In this document: positions 7,945 through 16,394 of the stretch, in pieces
How the letters are laid out: the number at the start of each line of letters is the position of its first letter
Position numbering within the stretch: position 1 is the first letter of the stretch
From: CAVVST01 sp963750995
Lineage (GTDB): Bacteria > Acidobacteriota > Vicinamibacteria > Vicinamibacterales > UBA2999
DNA: 64,000 nt
NCBI GenBank assembly: GCA_963750995.1
Contig: CAVVST010000003.1
Span: 1-64,000 of the forward strand
Direction of reading: 5' to 3'
Position numbers and translations under genes: made by a program
The notes under the pieces: generated by a model
Seen by the model: only the letters and a program-made list of their open reading frames with translations
The model's database searches: none
What the model was told of the DNA's origin: nothing

Positions 7945-9093
7945 TCACGCCACCGAGGCGGAGACTCCGCGTCCGCTCATTTTCGCAGCGCCGAGGATGA
8001 TTCGCAGCACTCTGCGAAGCGGTTCCGCGGCGCCCCAGAGGAGCTGGTCGCCGACGGTGAACGCCGTCAGGTACTCCGGCCCCATCGCCAGCTTGCGGAG
8101 GCGGCCGATTGGCACCGTGAGCGTGCCCGACACCCTGGCCGGCGTCAGGTCGCGCAGCGACTCGTCGCGCCGGTTCGGCACGACCTGCACCCATTCATGC
8201 GCGGAGGCCAGCAGGCGCTCGATCTCGGCGAGCGGCACGTCGCGCGTCAGCTTCATGGTGAGCGCCTGGCTGTGGCAGCGCATCGAACCGATGCGGACGC
8301 ACAGGCCGTCCATCGGGATCGGCGCGCGCTCGCGGCCGAGGATCTTGTTGCCCTCGGCGATCGCTTTCCACTCTTCCTTGCTCTGCCCGTTGCCCAGGTC
8401 CTTGTCGATCCAGGGCAGCAGGCTCCCGGCGAGCGGGTATCCGAACTGCTCGGTGGGCAGTTCGTGGCTGCGCAGGGTGTCGGTGACCGTGCGATCGATG
8501 TCCACGATCGCGGAGCCCGGGTCGGCGAGCTGCGACGCCGCCGCGGCGTGCACGACCCCCATCTGCGAGACGAGCTCGCGCATGTTCTTGGCGCCCGCGC
8601 CGGACGCGGCCTGGTAGGTCATCGCCGTGACCCATTCGACCAGCCCCTCCTTGAAGAGGCCGGCCATCGCCATGAGCATCAGGCTGACGGTGCAGTTGCC
8701 GCCGATGAAATCGGTGACGCCCGCGTCGAGCGCCTTGTCGATCACGCCGCGGTTGACCGGGTCGAGGACGATGACCGCATGGTCCTTCATGCGGAGCGTG
8801 GACGCCGCATCAATCCAGTAGCCGGTCCAGCCGGCGGCGCGCAGCTTCGGATAAATCTCGCTGGTGTAGTCGCCGCCCTGGCAGGAGATCAGGACGTCAG
8901 CGCTCTTCAGCGCGCCAAGATCGTTCGCATCCTTCACCGGCGGTACGGGCTTCCCGATGGACGGGCCCGCACTCCCGGACTGCGAGGTCGAGAAAAAGAA
9001 GGGGTTGATGAGGTCGAAATCGCGCTCCTCGCGCATACGCTGCACGAGCACGGAGCCGACCATACCGCGCCAGCCGATCAGTCCTACCTGCAT
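7945..9093 (-). CDS. asd: Aspartate-semialdehyde dehydrogenase
   Basis: 382 residues. It converts aspartyl phosphate to aspartate semialdehyde. The sequence resembles the E. coli/gammaproteobacterial Asd type: IGWRGMVGSVLVQRM cofactor motif at the N-terminus, FFFSTSQSG, SCQGGDYTSEIYPKLRAAGW, the catalytic cysteine in GGNCTVSLMLMAMAG, and ATYQAASG-like MTYQAASGAGAKNM. A run of ~17 residues beyond PLRRVLR is unusual and ends against a REP. Start ATG at 9093. First gene of the lysine operon. Confidence 0.96.
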   Translation of the reverse strand: MQVGLIGWRGMVGSVLVQRMREERDFDLINPFFFSTSQSGSAGPSIGKPVPPVKDANDLGALKSADVLISCQGGDYTSEIYPKLRAAGWTGYWIDAASTLRMKDHAVIVLDPVNRGVIDKALDAGVTDFIGGNCTVSLMLMAMAGLFKEGLVEWVTAMTYQAASGAGAKNMRELVSQMGVVHAAAASQLADPGSAIVDIDRTVTDTLRSHELPTEQFGYPLAGSLLPWIDKDLGNGQSKEEWKAIAEGNKILGRERAPIPMDGLCVRIGSMRCHSQALTMKLTRDVPLAEIERLLASAHEWVQVVPNRRDESLRDLTPARVSGTLTVPIGRLRKLAMGPEYLTAFTVGDQLLWGAAEPLRRVLRIILGAAKMSGRGVSASVA

Positions 9094-9145
9094 AGCTCTC
9101 CTGTAAACCCTGAATGATATCAGGCTCGACAGGAGCAGGCGAAAT

Positions 9146-9316
9146 TCAGCGGGGGTGACGCCGGCGCTCGATGAGAACCTGCTTGTCCCTGTGGTGCGAG
9201 GCTCTCACATCTTCCGTGTGCCGGCGGATGAGATCCCGCGCTTCGGACTGCTCGCGCTCCAACGCCGCAATCAGTTCTTCGGTGCGGCCGCGTTCGGGAG
9301 GCTTCCTGTCCTTCAT
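9146..9316 (-). CDS. small charged hypothetical protein
   Basis: A 56-residue, highly charged reading (MKDRKPPERGRTEELIAALE...) predicted to be one long helix. The ATG at 9316 is preceded by GGAAGGCAGGA, a plausible ribosome-binding site, and the gene sits in the right orientation between msrB and asd. No family is recognised, and it may not be expressed. Confidence 0.4.
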   Translation of the reverse strand: MKDRKPPERGRTEELIAALEREQSEARDLIRRHTEDVRASHHRDKQVLIERRRHPR

Positions 9317-9382
9317 GGGATTCCTGCCTTCCCTAACTGCAAGTGGCGCGCCCATTCGGCTCCGCCGTTGCCGAGGGTCTGT

Positions 9383-9778
9383 TCAGCTCGCCGGTTCGAA
9401 GTTCAGCGCCACGCCGTTGATGCAGTACCGAAGACCTGTCGGCGGCGGCCCGTCGTCGAACACGTGTCCGAGGTGGCCGCCGCAGCGGCTGCAGTGCACC
9501 TCGGTGCGCGTCATCCCGTAGCTCTGGTCGACGGTTGTGCCGATCGATCCCTCGAGCGGAGCAAAAAAGCTCGGCCAGCCAGTGCCGCTCTCGAACTTGC
9601 GGCCGGCGGCGAAGAGCGTCTGGCCGCAGCCGGCGCAGCTGAAGGTGCCGGCGCGTTTCTCCTGGAGCAGTGCGCACGATCCCGGCGCCTCGGTGCCATG
9701 GCCGCGCAACACGGCGTACTGCTGCGGCGTCAGCGAGCGGCGCCATTCCTCGTCAGTTTTCTCAATCGGATATTTCAT
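9383..9778 (-). CDS. msrB: Peptide-methionine (R)-S-oxide reductase MsrB
   Basis: 131 residues, the usual MsrB length. It repairs the R-epimer of methionine sulfoxide. Seen: SLTPQQYAVLRGHGTEAPG, the zinc-binding CAGC and CSRC pairs, KFESGTGWPSFFAPL, HCSRCGGHLGHVFDDGPPPTG and the catalytic cysteine in RYCINGVAL. The start at 9778 (MKYPIEKTDEEW) is the natural family start. It follows the pirin gene with a 4-bp gap on the same strand, so the two probably form a small redox operon. Confidence 0.96.
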   Translation of the reverse strand: MKYPIEKTDEEWRRSLTPQQYAVLRGHGTEAPGSCALLQEKRAGTFSCAGCGQTLFAAGRKFESGTGWPSFFAPLEGSIGTTVDQSYGMTRTEVHCSRCGGHLGHVFDDGPPPTGLRYCINGVALNFEPAS

Positions 9779-9782
9779 GTAT

Positions 9783-10481
9783 TTATGCGAGATCGAACGC
9801 GAGAATCTCGCCCTTGTCGATGCCTTCGATAGTGAGATGCCGCTCGTCGGAAATGGCGACACCGTCGCCCGCCGCGAGCTCCTGTCCGTTTACGCGCACG
9901 CGGCCCTCGGCGACCTGCACCCACGCGTGACGCCGGTCGCCGAGCGAAAGATCGGCTTTCTCTCCGGCGTCGAAGACACCGGCGTAGACGCGCGCATCGG
10001 CGTTGATGCCAAGGCTGCCGTCGGCCCCCTCTCGCGACGCGACCAGGCGCAGGCGTCCACGTTTGTCTGCGTCGGCAAACGTTTTCTGGTCGTAGCTCGG
10101 CGCGATCCCTTTCGCGTCGGGAATGAGCCAGATCTGCAGGAAGTGCACCGGTTCGGTCTTCGATCCGTTGAACTCACTGTGGACCACTCCGGTGCCGGCG
10201 CTCATGCGCTGCACGTCTCCCGGACGCAGCACGCCGTCGGTGCCCATCGAGTCCTTGTGCGCGAGCGCGCCCTCGAGCACGTAGGAAATGATTTCCATGT
10301 CTCGATGGGAGTGCGATCCGAACCCCCGGCCCGGCGCCACGCGGTCGTCGTTGATCACCCGCAGCGCCCGGAATCCCATGTGGGCGGGATCGCGATAGTC
10401 AGCAAATGAAAAGGTGTGATGCGAGTTCAGCCACCCGTGGTCGGCATGGCCGCGATCCCCCGCTTTTCGAAGCTTCAGCAC
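9783..10481 (-). CDS. Pirin family protein (YhhW/quercetinase-like bicupin)
   Basis: 232 residues. The N-terminal cupin contains the pirin metal site: NSHHTFSFADY, FGSHSHRDMEIISYVLEGALAHKDSMG and MSAGTGVVHSEFN supply the His/His/His/Glu ligands. A second, degenerate cupin follows (AGEKADLSLGDRRHAWVQVAEG). Family members include quercetin 2,3-dioxygenases and redox-sensitive nuclear pirins; the substrate here is unknown. The start is GTG (10481). Divergent from the coiled-coil gene beginning at 10545. Confidence 0.92.
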   Translation of the reverse strand: MLKLRKAGDRGHADHGWLNSHHTFSFADYRDPAHMGFRALRVINDDRVAPGRGFGSHSHRDMEIISYVLEGALAHKDSMGTDGVLRPGDVQRMSAGTGVVHSEFNGSKTEPVHFLQIWLIPDAKGIAPSYDQKTFADADKRGRLRLVASREGADGSLGINADARVYAGVFDAGEKADLSLGDRRHAWVQVAEGRVRVNGQELAAGDGVAISDERHLTIEGIDKGEILAFDLA

Positions 10482-10544
10482 CCTTTTATTCTCTGCGATC
10501 GCTCTGGACGCCCGGGAGGGAACGGCCGATACACCCGTTACTGC

Positions 10545-13500
10545 ATGAGTTTAGTCTTCGCGATCGAACCCGACGACACCCAGGCGCGGCTGCTGCGCGG
10601 GCTGGTCAGCGGCCCCGGAATCGAGCTGGTTCTGCTGATGTCGCCCAGCGCGGCGATTGAAAACATCAAGCAGCGCGTGCCCGACCTCGTCCTCCTGAGC
10701 GAGGCGCTGGGCGTCAAGAACAAGCCGGTCCTCGATCACCTCAAGGCCATCGGCGCGGTGAAGGTCCAGACGCTGCCGATCCCGTCGTTTACCACCGCCG
10801 ACCCCGAGGCGTTTGCCGCGGAAGTCACGCTGTGCCTGATGCGGTCGGCCGACGTCGCAAAGAAACAGGACGCGCTGGCGAACGCGATCGCGCCGGAGGT
10901 GCACGAAGCTCATATCGCGCTGCTCCAGGCCGACGCCGAAGCCCGCATGGCCACCGAACTCGAGCGCGTGCGCCGCGAGGCCGCGGAACAGCGCAAAGTC
11001 GAGCTCGCGCGCCTGGAGGCGGAAGCCGAAGAGCGGCGCAGCGCGGACGTCGCCGCTGCCCGTGCCGCGGCGACTGAAGAAGCGCGCAGCGCGCTGACGT
11101 CGGAACTCGCCGGCATCCGCGGCGAAGCGCAGGACCTGCTCGCATCGGAGCTCGAACGGGTACGGAACGAGGCGGCGCAGAAGCTGGCGGCGCAGCTCGC
11201 GGAGGCCGAGGTGCAGCGCTCGGCCGCGGTCGAACAGGCGCGGCTCGCGGCGGAACAGGTGGCGAGGGAGGCGCTCGAAGCGGAGGTCGCGCGAATCAAG
11301 GCCGAGACCGATGCCCGGCTCGCCGCCGAATTGCAGCGCGTGCACGGTGAAGCGCAGCAGGTGCGGGCCACCGAACAGCACACGAGGCAGGAAGCCGAGG
11401 CGGCGCTGGCCGCGGAAGTCGCGCGAGTCCAGCGGGAATCCGAGGCGCGGCTCGAGGCCGAGCTCGCGCGTGCCCGGGCGGAGGCCGACGAGGCGCGTCG
11501 CGCCCAGGAAGAGGCGCAGGTGGACCTCGAGGCGATGCGCGATGCCGCGCGTGACGCGCAGATCGCCGCCGAGCAGGCCGCCGCCCGCGAACTCGAGGCG
11601 GAAGTCGCGCGCATCAAGGCCGAGACGGAGGGACGGCTCGAAGCCGAATTGCGGCGCGTGCACGACGAAGCGCAGCAAGAGCGTGCTGCCGAACAACAGA
11701 CGCGGCAGGAAGCCGAGGCAGCACTCGCCGCGGAAGTCGCGCGTGTTCAGCGGGAATCCGAGGCGCGGCTCGAAGCCGAACTCGCGCGCGCGCGGGCGGA
11801 AGCTGACGAAGCGCGTCGCGGGCAGGAAGAAGCGAAGGTTGATCTCGCGGCAATCCGCGACGCCGTGCGTAACGCGCAGATGGCCGCCGAGCAGGCCGCC
11901 GCCCGCGAACTCGAGTCGGAAGTCGCGCGCATCAAGGCCGAGACGGACGGACGGCTCGAAGCCGAGTTGCGCCGCGTGCACGAGGAAGCGCAGGAAGCGC
12001 GCGCCGCCGAACAGCAGACGCGGCAGGAGTCGGAGGCCGCGCTGGCCGCGGAGGTGGCGCGCGTACGCCAGGAATCGGAAGCGCGGCTCGCCGCCGAAGT
12101 GGCGCGCGCGCGTGCCGAAGCCGAGGAGGCTCTCTACGCCCAGCAGGCCGTGCAGGTGGATCTCGAGGAGATTCGCGATGCTGCCGCGCGCGAGGCGCGC
12201 GCCGCCGGCGAAGAAGCCGCCGCGCGCGCACTCGAGGCCGAGGCGGAGCGGCTGCGGGCCGAGGCCGAAGCCCGCCTGCAGGAGGAGCTCGCGCGCATCC
12301 GCGCCGAGGCGGAACGGGTCCGCCAGGAGCACGAACAGGCGCAGCTCGAGGCGGAGGCCGCACGCGAGGCAGCCGTGCGTGAAGCGCGCGAGATCGCCAT
12401 ATGCGAGGTGCGCGAGGCGCGTGAGGCGGCGGTGCAGGAAGCGCGCGCCGCGGCCGAGGCGACGGCGATCCGGAGAGTCGACGCCGAAGTCGCCCGCGTC
12501 CGCGCCGAAGCGGAATTGAAATTCCGCGCCGAGCTCGAGAAGCGCCAGCAGCAGGTGGAGCGCGAGCGCGCGGCCGGACAATCGCAGGTCGAACAGCTCC
12601 GCCAGGAAGTCGAGCGCGAGGCGCGACAGCAGGCCGACGAAGTGCTGAGGGTCGAGATCCTGCGCGCGCGGGCGGACGCCGAGGCGCGGCTGGCCGCGGA
12701 AGTCGCCGAAGTGCAGGCCGAAGCCGATCGGCGCCGGCACGAGGAGCTCGCCGAGATCCGCAACCAGCTCGCGAATGCCAACGCGATGGCGCGCGAGCAC
12801 GCGCGCGTCGCCGCAAAAGGCGCCGTCTCCGCCGAAGTGGCGCGGGCCGAAATCGAGATGCCGGGCGCGGCCGCCAGGGCCGCGCGCGCCGGCAGCCACG
12901 CCGCGCTGGCAACGTTCCGGGCGGCCGGCGTCGCCGTTCGCGGCATGGGACAAATCCACCGCGCCGCCGTCCCTGTCATCCGCGACCTGTGGGAACGGAT
13001 GCCCGAGCAGACGGTCCCCTTCGCCGCGGCGCTGATCGTCGTCGCGGCCGGATTTGCCTACGTCGATGTGCCGTCTTTGACGCAGCGCGCAATTTCGTAT
13101 GCAGGCAGCTTCGTCAGCCGCGGCACTCCTGACCCGGGGTCAGACCTGGGGTCAGACCAAGGGTCAGACCAACGGTCTGACCCTCGGTCTGACCCCAGGT
13201 CTGACCCCGGATCTGATCCTCTGTCGCAGGCACCGGGCACGCTGACGGTCTTTTCGCGGGTACCGCTGGACCTCTATATATCGGGGAAGCGCGTCGGCTC
13301 GACCGAAGACGGCCAGATCATCCTGCCGCCGGGGCGCTATCGAGTCGAAGTGGTGAGTGAACGCCTGGGCTATCGCGGTACGGTGACGCTGAACGTCGGC
13401 GCCGCCGCGGTCACGTCGCATACCGTGACGCTGCCGAACGGCCGGCTCCAGGTGAATACCGAGCCGGGCGCGAACATATCAATCGAAGGAAAGCACGTCG

Positions 13501-13706
13501 GCGTGGCGCCGCTTGGCCCGCTGCCCGTCCAGATCGGGACGCGTGAAGTCGTCGTCACGCATCCGAATCTGGGCGAGCGCCGCGAATTCGTTGAGGTCCG
13601 CTTCGGCGTGGTCACAGCTCTGACGATCGCGCGCCGCGAAGCGATCGACCCGTCGAAGGCGTACCCACTGCCCGACCTCAGTCAGCCAAGCGCTCCGATT
13701 CGCTAA
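10545..13706 (+). CDS. Pseudo-receiver / long coiled-coil / PEGA-domain membrane protein
   Basis: About 1053 residues. The start ATG at 10545 (MSLVFAIEPDDTQ) opens a receiver-like fold (EPDD acid pocket, PDLVLLSEAL), but the usual phospho-acceptor Asp after VLL is absent, so it is probably a pseudo-receiver. Residues ~115-790 are an almost unbroken Ala/Glu/Arg coiled coil with three 106-residue internal repeats. A single membrane segment (PFAAALIVVAAGFAYVDV) follows at about residue 830. A linker encoded by GGTCTGACC repeats (GSDLGSDQGSDQRSDPRSD) leads to two C-terminal PEGA-like beta domains (TLTVFSRVPLDLYISGKRVG; RLQVNTEPGANISIEGKHVG). The C-terminus resembles that of the 37-40 kb pseudokinase. 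The role is unknown; a cytoplasmic scaffold tethered to an extracytoplasmic PEGA anchor is a reasonable inference. Confidence 0.8.
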   Translation: MSLVFAIEPDDTQARLLRGLVSGPGIELVLLMSPSAAIENIKQRVPDLVLLSEALGVKNKPVLDHLKAIGAVKVQTLPIPSFTTADPEAFAAEVTLCLMRSADVAKKQDALANAIAPEVHEAHIALLQADAEARMATELERVRREAAEQRKVELARLEAEAEERRSADVAAARAAATEEARSALTSELAGIRGEAQDLLASELERVRNEAAQKLAAQLAEAEVQRSAAVEQARLAAEQVAREALEAEVARIKAETDARLAAELQRVHGEAQQVRATEQHTRQEAEAALAAEVARVQRESEARLEAELARARAEADEARRAQEEAQVDLEAMRDAARDAQIAAEQAAARELEAEVARIKAETEGRLEAELRRVHDEAQQERAAEQQTRQEAEAALAAEVARVQRESEARLEAELARARAEADEARRGQEEAKVDLAAIRDAVRNAQMAAEQAAARELESEVARIKAETDGRLEAELRRVHEEAQEARAAEQQTRQESEAALAAEVARVRQESEARLAAEVARARAEAEEALYAQQAVQVDLEEIRDAAAREARAAGEEAAARALEAEAERLRAEAEARLQEELARIRAEAERVRQEHEQAQLEAEAAREAAVREAREIAICEVREAREAAVQEARAAAEATAIRRVDAEVARVRAEAELKFRAELEKRQQQVERERAAGQSQVEQLRQEVEREARQQADEVLRVEILRARADAEARLAAEVAEVQAEADRRRHEELAEIRNQLANANAMAREHARVAAKGAVSAEVARAEIEMPGAAARAARAGSHAALATFRAAGVAVRGMGQIHRAAVPVIRDLWERMPEQTVPFAAALIVVAAGFAYVDVPSLTQRAISYAGSFVSRGTPDPGSDLGSDQGSDQRSDPRSDPRSDPGSDPLSQAPGTLTVFSRVPLDLYISGKRVGSTEDGQIILPPGRYRVEVVSERLGYRGTVTLNVGAAAVTSHTVTLPNGRLQVNTEPGANISIEGKHVGVAPLGPLPVQIGTREVVVTHPNLGERREFVEVRFGVVTALTIARREAIDPSKAYPLPDLSQPSAPIR
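11283..12236 (+). repeat. three 318-bp tandem repeats within the coiled-coil gene
   Basis: Repeats begin at 11283, 11601 and 11919, exactly 318 bp apart. Each starts with GA(G/A)GTCGCGCG(A/C)ATCAAGGC and encodes 106 residues (EVARIKAET...). The second and third are very similar at the DNA level, suggesting recent duplication; the first and third edges are more diverged. Confidence 0.85.
13137..13217. repeat. GGTCTGACC/GGTCAGACC repeat array inside coding sequence
   Basis: About seven alternating GGGTCAGACC and GGTCTGACCC units form a large inverted array. The array is translated in frame as a Gly-Ser-Asp/Arg-Ser-Asp linker between the membrane helix and the PEGA domains. Related arrays occur at 40541-40592 and 45390-45439. 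Confidence 0.9.
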
Positions 13707-13712
13707 GCGAGT

Positions 13713-13738
13713 GTAGAGGCGGACCTTCAGGTCCGCCT
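13713..13738. terminator. REP hairpin between convergent genes (possible bidirectional terminator)
   Basis: GTAG followed by the stem AGGCGGACC/GGTCCGCCT with loop TTCA. It fills the 30-bp gap between two convergent genes, and the minus-strand gene takes its TAG stop from its edge. It is a REP by sequence; a terminator role is inferred from position, as there is no T-run. Confidence 0.6.
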
Positions 13739-15918
13739 ATTTCGCCAGCGGGCTCGGCCGAACCTGAAACTTCAACACCTTGCTCGTCGTTCCCTTCCCG
13801 GTCTCGGTGTGGAACGGCGCGCGAGTGGCGAACGTCGAGAAGATCGCCTTCCCCTTCCACCCGGCATTCGGATCGTCGATGCGGCCGTCGTACCCCTTCG
13901 CGTAGAAGCCCAGCGGATACGGGACGCGGAAGGTCTGCATCCGGCCGTTCACGAGCGCGACCAGCGCTTCTGATTCATTCCCCGTCACCATCGGCACGTT
14001 GTTGCTGCCGGTACCGAGCATGTCGAAGCGATCGACGAACGTGTAGTACGGCGAGTCGGCGCTGCCTGCCGCGACCGAGCCCTGGTAGGCTGGTCCCGGC
14101 AGCGGATACACGGTGAAGCCTTCGGCGCAGTGCTGGCCGGTCGCCTTCGGACCATTCAGCGGAGCCTTGCACTTGCGGCGATCGAAGCTGACCAGGTGGC
14201 CGCTGGCGGTGCCCGTCCAGACGACGCCGTTGCGATCGACGTCCATGCCGCGCGGCGAGAACGCGGCGACCGGGCGGCCGTCCTTCATCGGCAGCTCGTA
14301 ATACTCCGCGAGCGCCGTCGCCGGCGGATTCGAGCCCGGCGAGAGGCGAACGACGGCGCCCGGGAAGCCGGTCATCGACCCCCAGATCGATCCGTCCGTC
14401 GGGCTCGGGCGCCACGCCGTAAAACGGCGCGCTGATGCGCTTGTCCTTCGTCGGATCGATCGGCTGGTCGGGCTCGACGTAGGCGTCGCGCTTCCCGTTG
14501 CCGTTCGTGTCCAGCACGAGCGCGGTCCACCCCTGCGCCTTCTGCTCGTCCTTCGTCTCGTCGTACAGCTTGGTGTTGAACCAGCCGACCACCTGTCCGC
14601 CGCCGCAGAACCACAGCGTGTCGTTGTTGTCCTCGGCGAAATTCAGGTGATGCGTGCCGAAGCACAGGTCGATGGTCGTGACCTTCTTCGTCTTCGGGTC
14701 GTACATCGACATCTGGCGTCCGCTCTGGTTGATCGGATACGCCTGCGCGGAAGGATGCGTGGAGCCCTCGCGGCAGAACGCCGACGTCTGGTTTGGACGC
14801 ACGCGGGCCGCCACCCACACGCGCGCCTGCTCGTCCATCGCAAAGCTGTGGGCGTTGGCCCGGCTGTTCCAGATCGCCTCGTCGTCCCAGAACTGCGACG
14901 AGGCCGCCGGCTTCACTTCGCCTGTCGTGGGTGTATTCGGGTCGCGCACCTCTAGCTTCACCTGCGATGTCGTGTTCGCGACCGGATCCACTACCGGCAT
15001 GTAGTCGGCGCTCGCCTCGAGCGCACCGTAAATCGGGCCATTGGCGTTTACGCGCGGATCGCGCTTGTCGCTCGCGATCTCGTCGTGCAGATAGGCCTTC
15101 GGATCGGCCCAGTCCCACATGGTGATGACGACGTTGCGCTCGATGCCTTGCGGCCGCGGTGGCGCCGCCTTCGGGTACTCGCCGGCGGCGATGCGATCGG
15201 TCCAGTCCGCATACATCCCTAGCGCGCGCTCTTTACCGATCTGGTTGAACCGTCCGATCATCTGCCCGCCTGCCTGTCCCGACTGGATGCGGCGTTCCCA
15301 TCCGGCGGCCGATGAGGCGAAGGGGCCGAGCGTGGTCGGCATCGTACGCGTGAGCTTGTTGCCGATCTGGTGGCACGAGATGCACGCGTCGGTGGCGATC
15401 GAGTCGGCGATCCACTGCTCTTGGTTCTTGATGTTGGGCGAGATCCCGTTGCCCTGCGGGCCGGTGCCGGGGAAGTCATGGGCGCCCGGCAGGCGCATCA
15501 GCGACAGCCAGTACTGCGCCGGGTAGTACTCGGCTGCGGCCTTGGCGTTGGCCGCCGGTATCGCCATCAGGTTCAGCAGCTGGCCCGGCTGCGCCTGCGC
15601 CTTTGACGAATCAACCAGGCCGTAGCCCCGCGCCCAGACGTTGTAGCTGGCCTTCGGTAAGTCGGGGACAAGGAAGCGTCCCTGGTCGTCGGTGACGACG
15701 ATGCGCATGAACTTCGTGGGAAGGTTCGTCGTCTCGGCGATCACCCAGACGCCCGCCTCCGGCCCGCGCGGGCCGGTGACGACACCGCCGATGTCGTCCG
15801 CGTCGGTCGCAACCGCCGGGCGCTGCCCAGCCAGGTCGCGTGAAGCCATGGTGATCAGAAGGATCGCCATGGCCAGTGCGATCCCGCCCGCATAGAGATG
15901 GCGACTTCGATTCCTCAC
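13737..15918 (-). CDS. Carboxypeptidase-regulatory-like, heme-binding beta-propeller protein (frameshifted)
   Basis: Start GTG at 15918 with a strong GGAAGGAGGAG site. A signal-anchor (IALAMAILLITMASRDL) is followed by a carboxypeptidase regulatory-like domain (IGGVVTGPRGPEAGVWVIAE ... YNVWARGYGLVDS), one c-type heme motif CISCH at residue ~180, and a propeller-like C-terminal region with repeated short aromatic motifs (NDTLWFCGGG, GVVWTGTASGHL). The reading frame is interrupted near 14408: one extra C turns APSPTDGSIWGSMTG into an out-of-frame continuation, after which the original protein resumes (to 13737). Likely periplasmic and redox-related; substrate unknown. A paralogue lies at 26044-28182. 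Confidence 0.75.
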
Positions 15919-15941
15919 GGCTCCTCCTTCCGGAAGCCTGA

Positions 15942-16009
15942 AGCTACCAGCTACCAGCTACCGGCTACCGGCTACCGGCTACCGGCTACCGGCTACCGGC
16001 TACCAGCTA
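15942..16009. repeat. 7-bp tandem repeat (GGCTACC/AGCTACC)
   Basis: About nine to ten consecutive copies of a heptamer, AGCTACC or GGCTACC, lie between the GYD gene and the carboxypeptidase-like gene. The final copy supplies the stop codon of the GYD gene (16007-16009). This is slippage-prone DNA and likely varies between strains. Confidence 0.9.
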
Positions 16010-16327
16010 TTGTCCAGGGGGCACGTAGTTCGGGCGTTTCTTGGTTGCCTGATCGAGTTCTTCCGCCGTCAGCAGGACCGTCGTCCGCGTCGCCGCGCCG
16101 CCGCCGGCGGCCGCCGCCAGCGTGACCGCCGCGATGGCGACGTTGTCCGGCGCGTCAGCGATGAGATAGACGTCGTTTTTGCCAAACGCGAAGTAGAACG
16201 ACTCGACCGTGCCGCCGACGGCCTTGACCGCGGCTTCGATTGCCTGGCGGCGCTTCGATCCGCCGTCCTTCAAGAGACCCTTCGCGCCTTCAGCGGTGTA
16301 TGACGCGGTCACGAGATACTTCGGCAT
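16007..16327 (-). CDS. GYD domain protein
   Basis: 106 residues starting at ATG 16327 (MPKYLVTASYTAEGAKGLLKDGGSKR). The family pattern is clear: N-terminal YLVTASYTAEG, a helix with RRQAIEAAVKAVGGTVESFYFAFGKNDVYLIADAPDNVAIAA, and TTVLLTAEELDQA at the end. GYD proteins are small ferredoxin-like-fold proteins of unknown function. It is on the same strand as the downstream heme protein and follows the PQQ sugar dehydrogenase gene. Confidence 0.9.
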   Translation of the reverse strand: MPKYLVTASYTAEGAKGLLKDGGSKRRQAIEAAVKAVGGTVESFYFAFGKNDVYLIADAPDNVAIAAVTLAAAAGGGAATRTTVLLTAEELDQATKKRPNYVPPGQ

Positions 16328-16394
16328 GCGTTCCTCCGCAAGGCGCACTATACGCCCATTCGCGGAGGCCGCATGCCGGGATGTGGCGGGGGCG

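Noticed and set aside
10551..12959. Minus-strand reading of 802 codons opposite the coiled-coil gene
   Set aside because: It is the antisense of a GC-rich repetitive coiled-coil gene. Its composition (Arg/Leu/Phe rich, no motifs) is a codon-bias shadow; the plus-strand product has real domains.
15942..16009. CRISPR array
   Set aside because: Units are 7 bp without spacers; simple tandem repeat, no cas genes.
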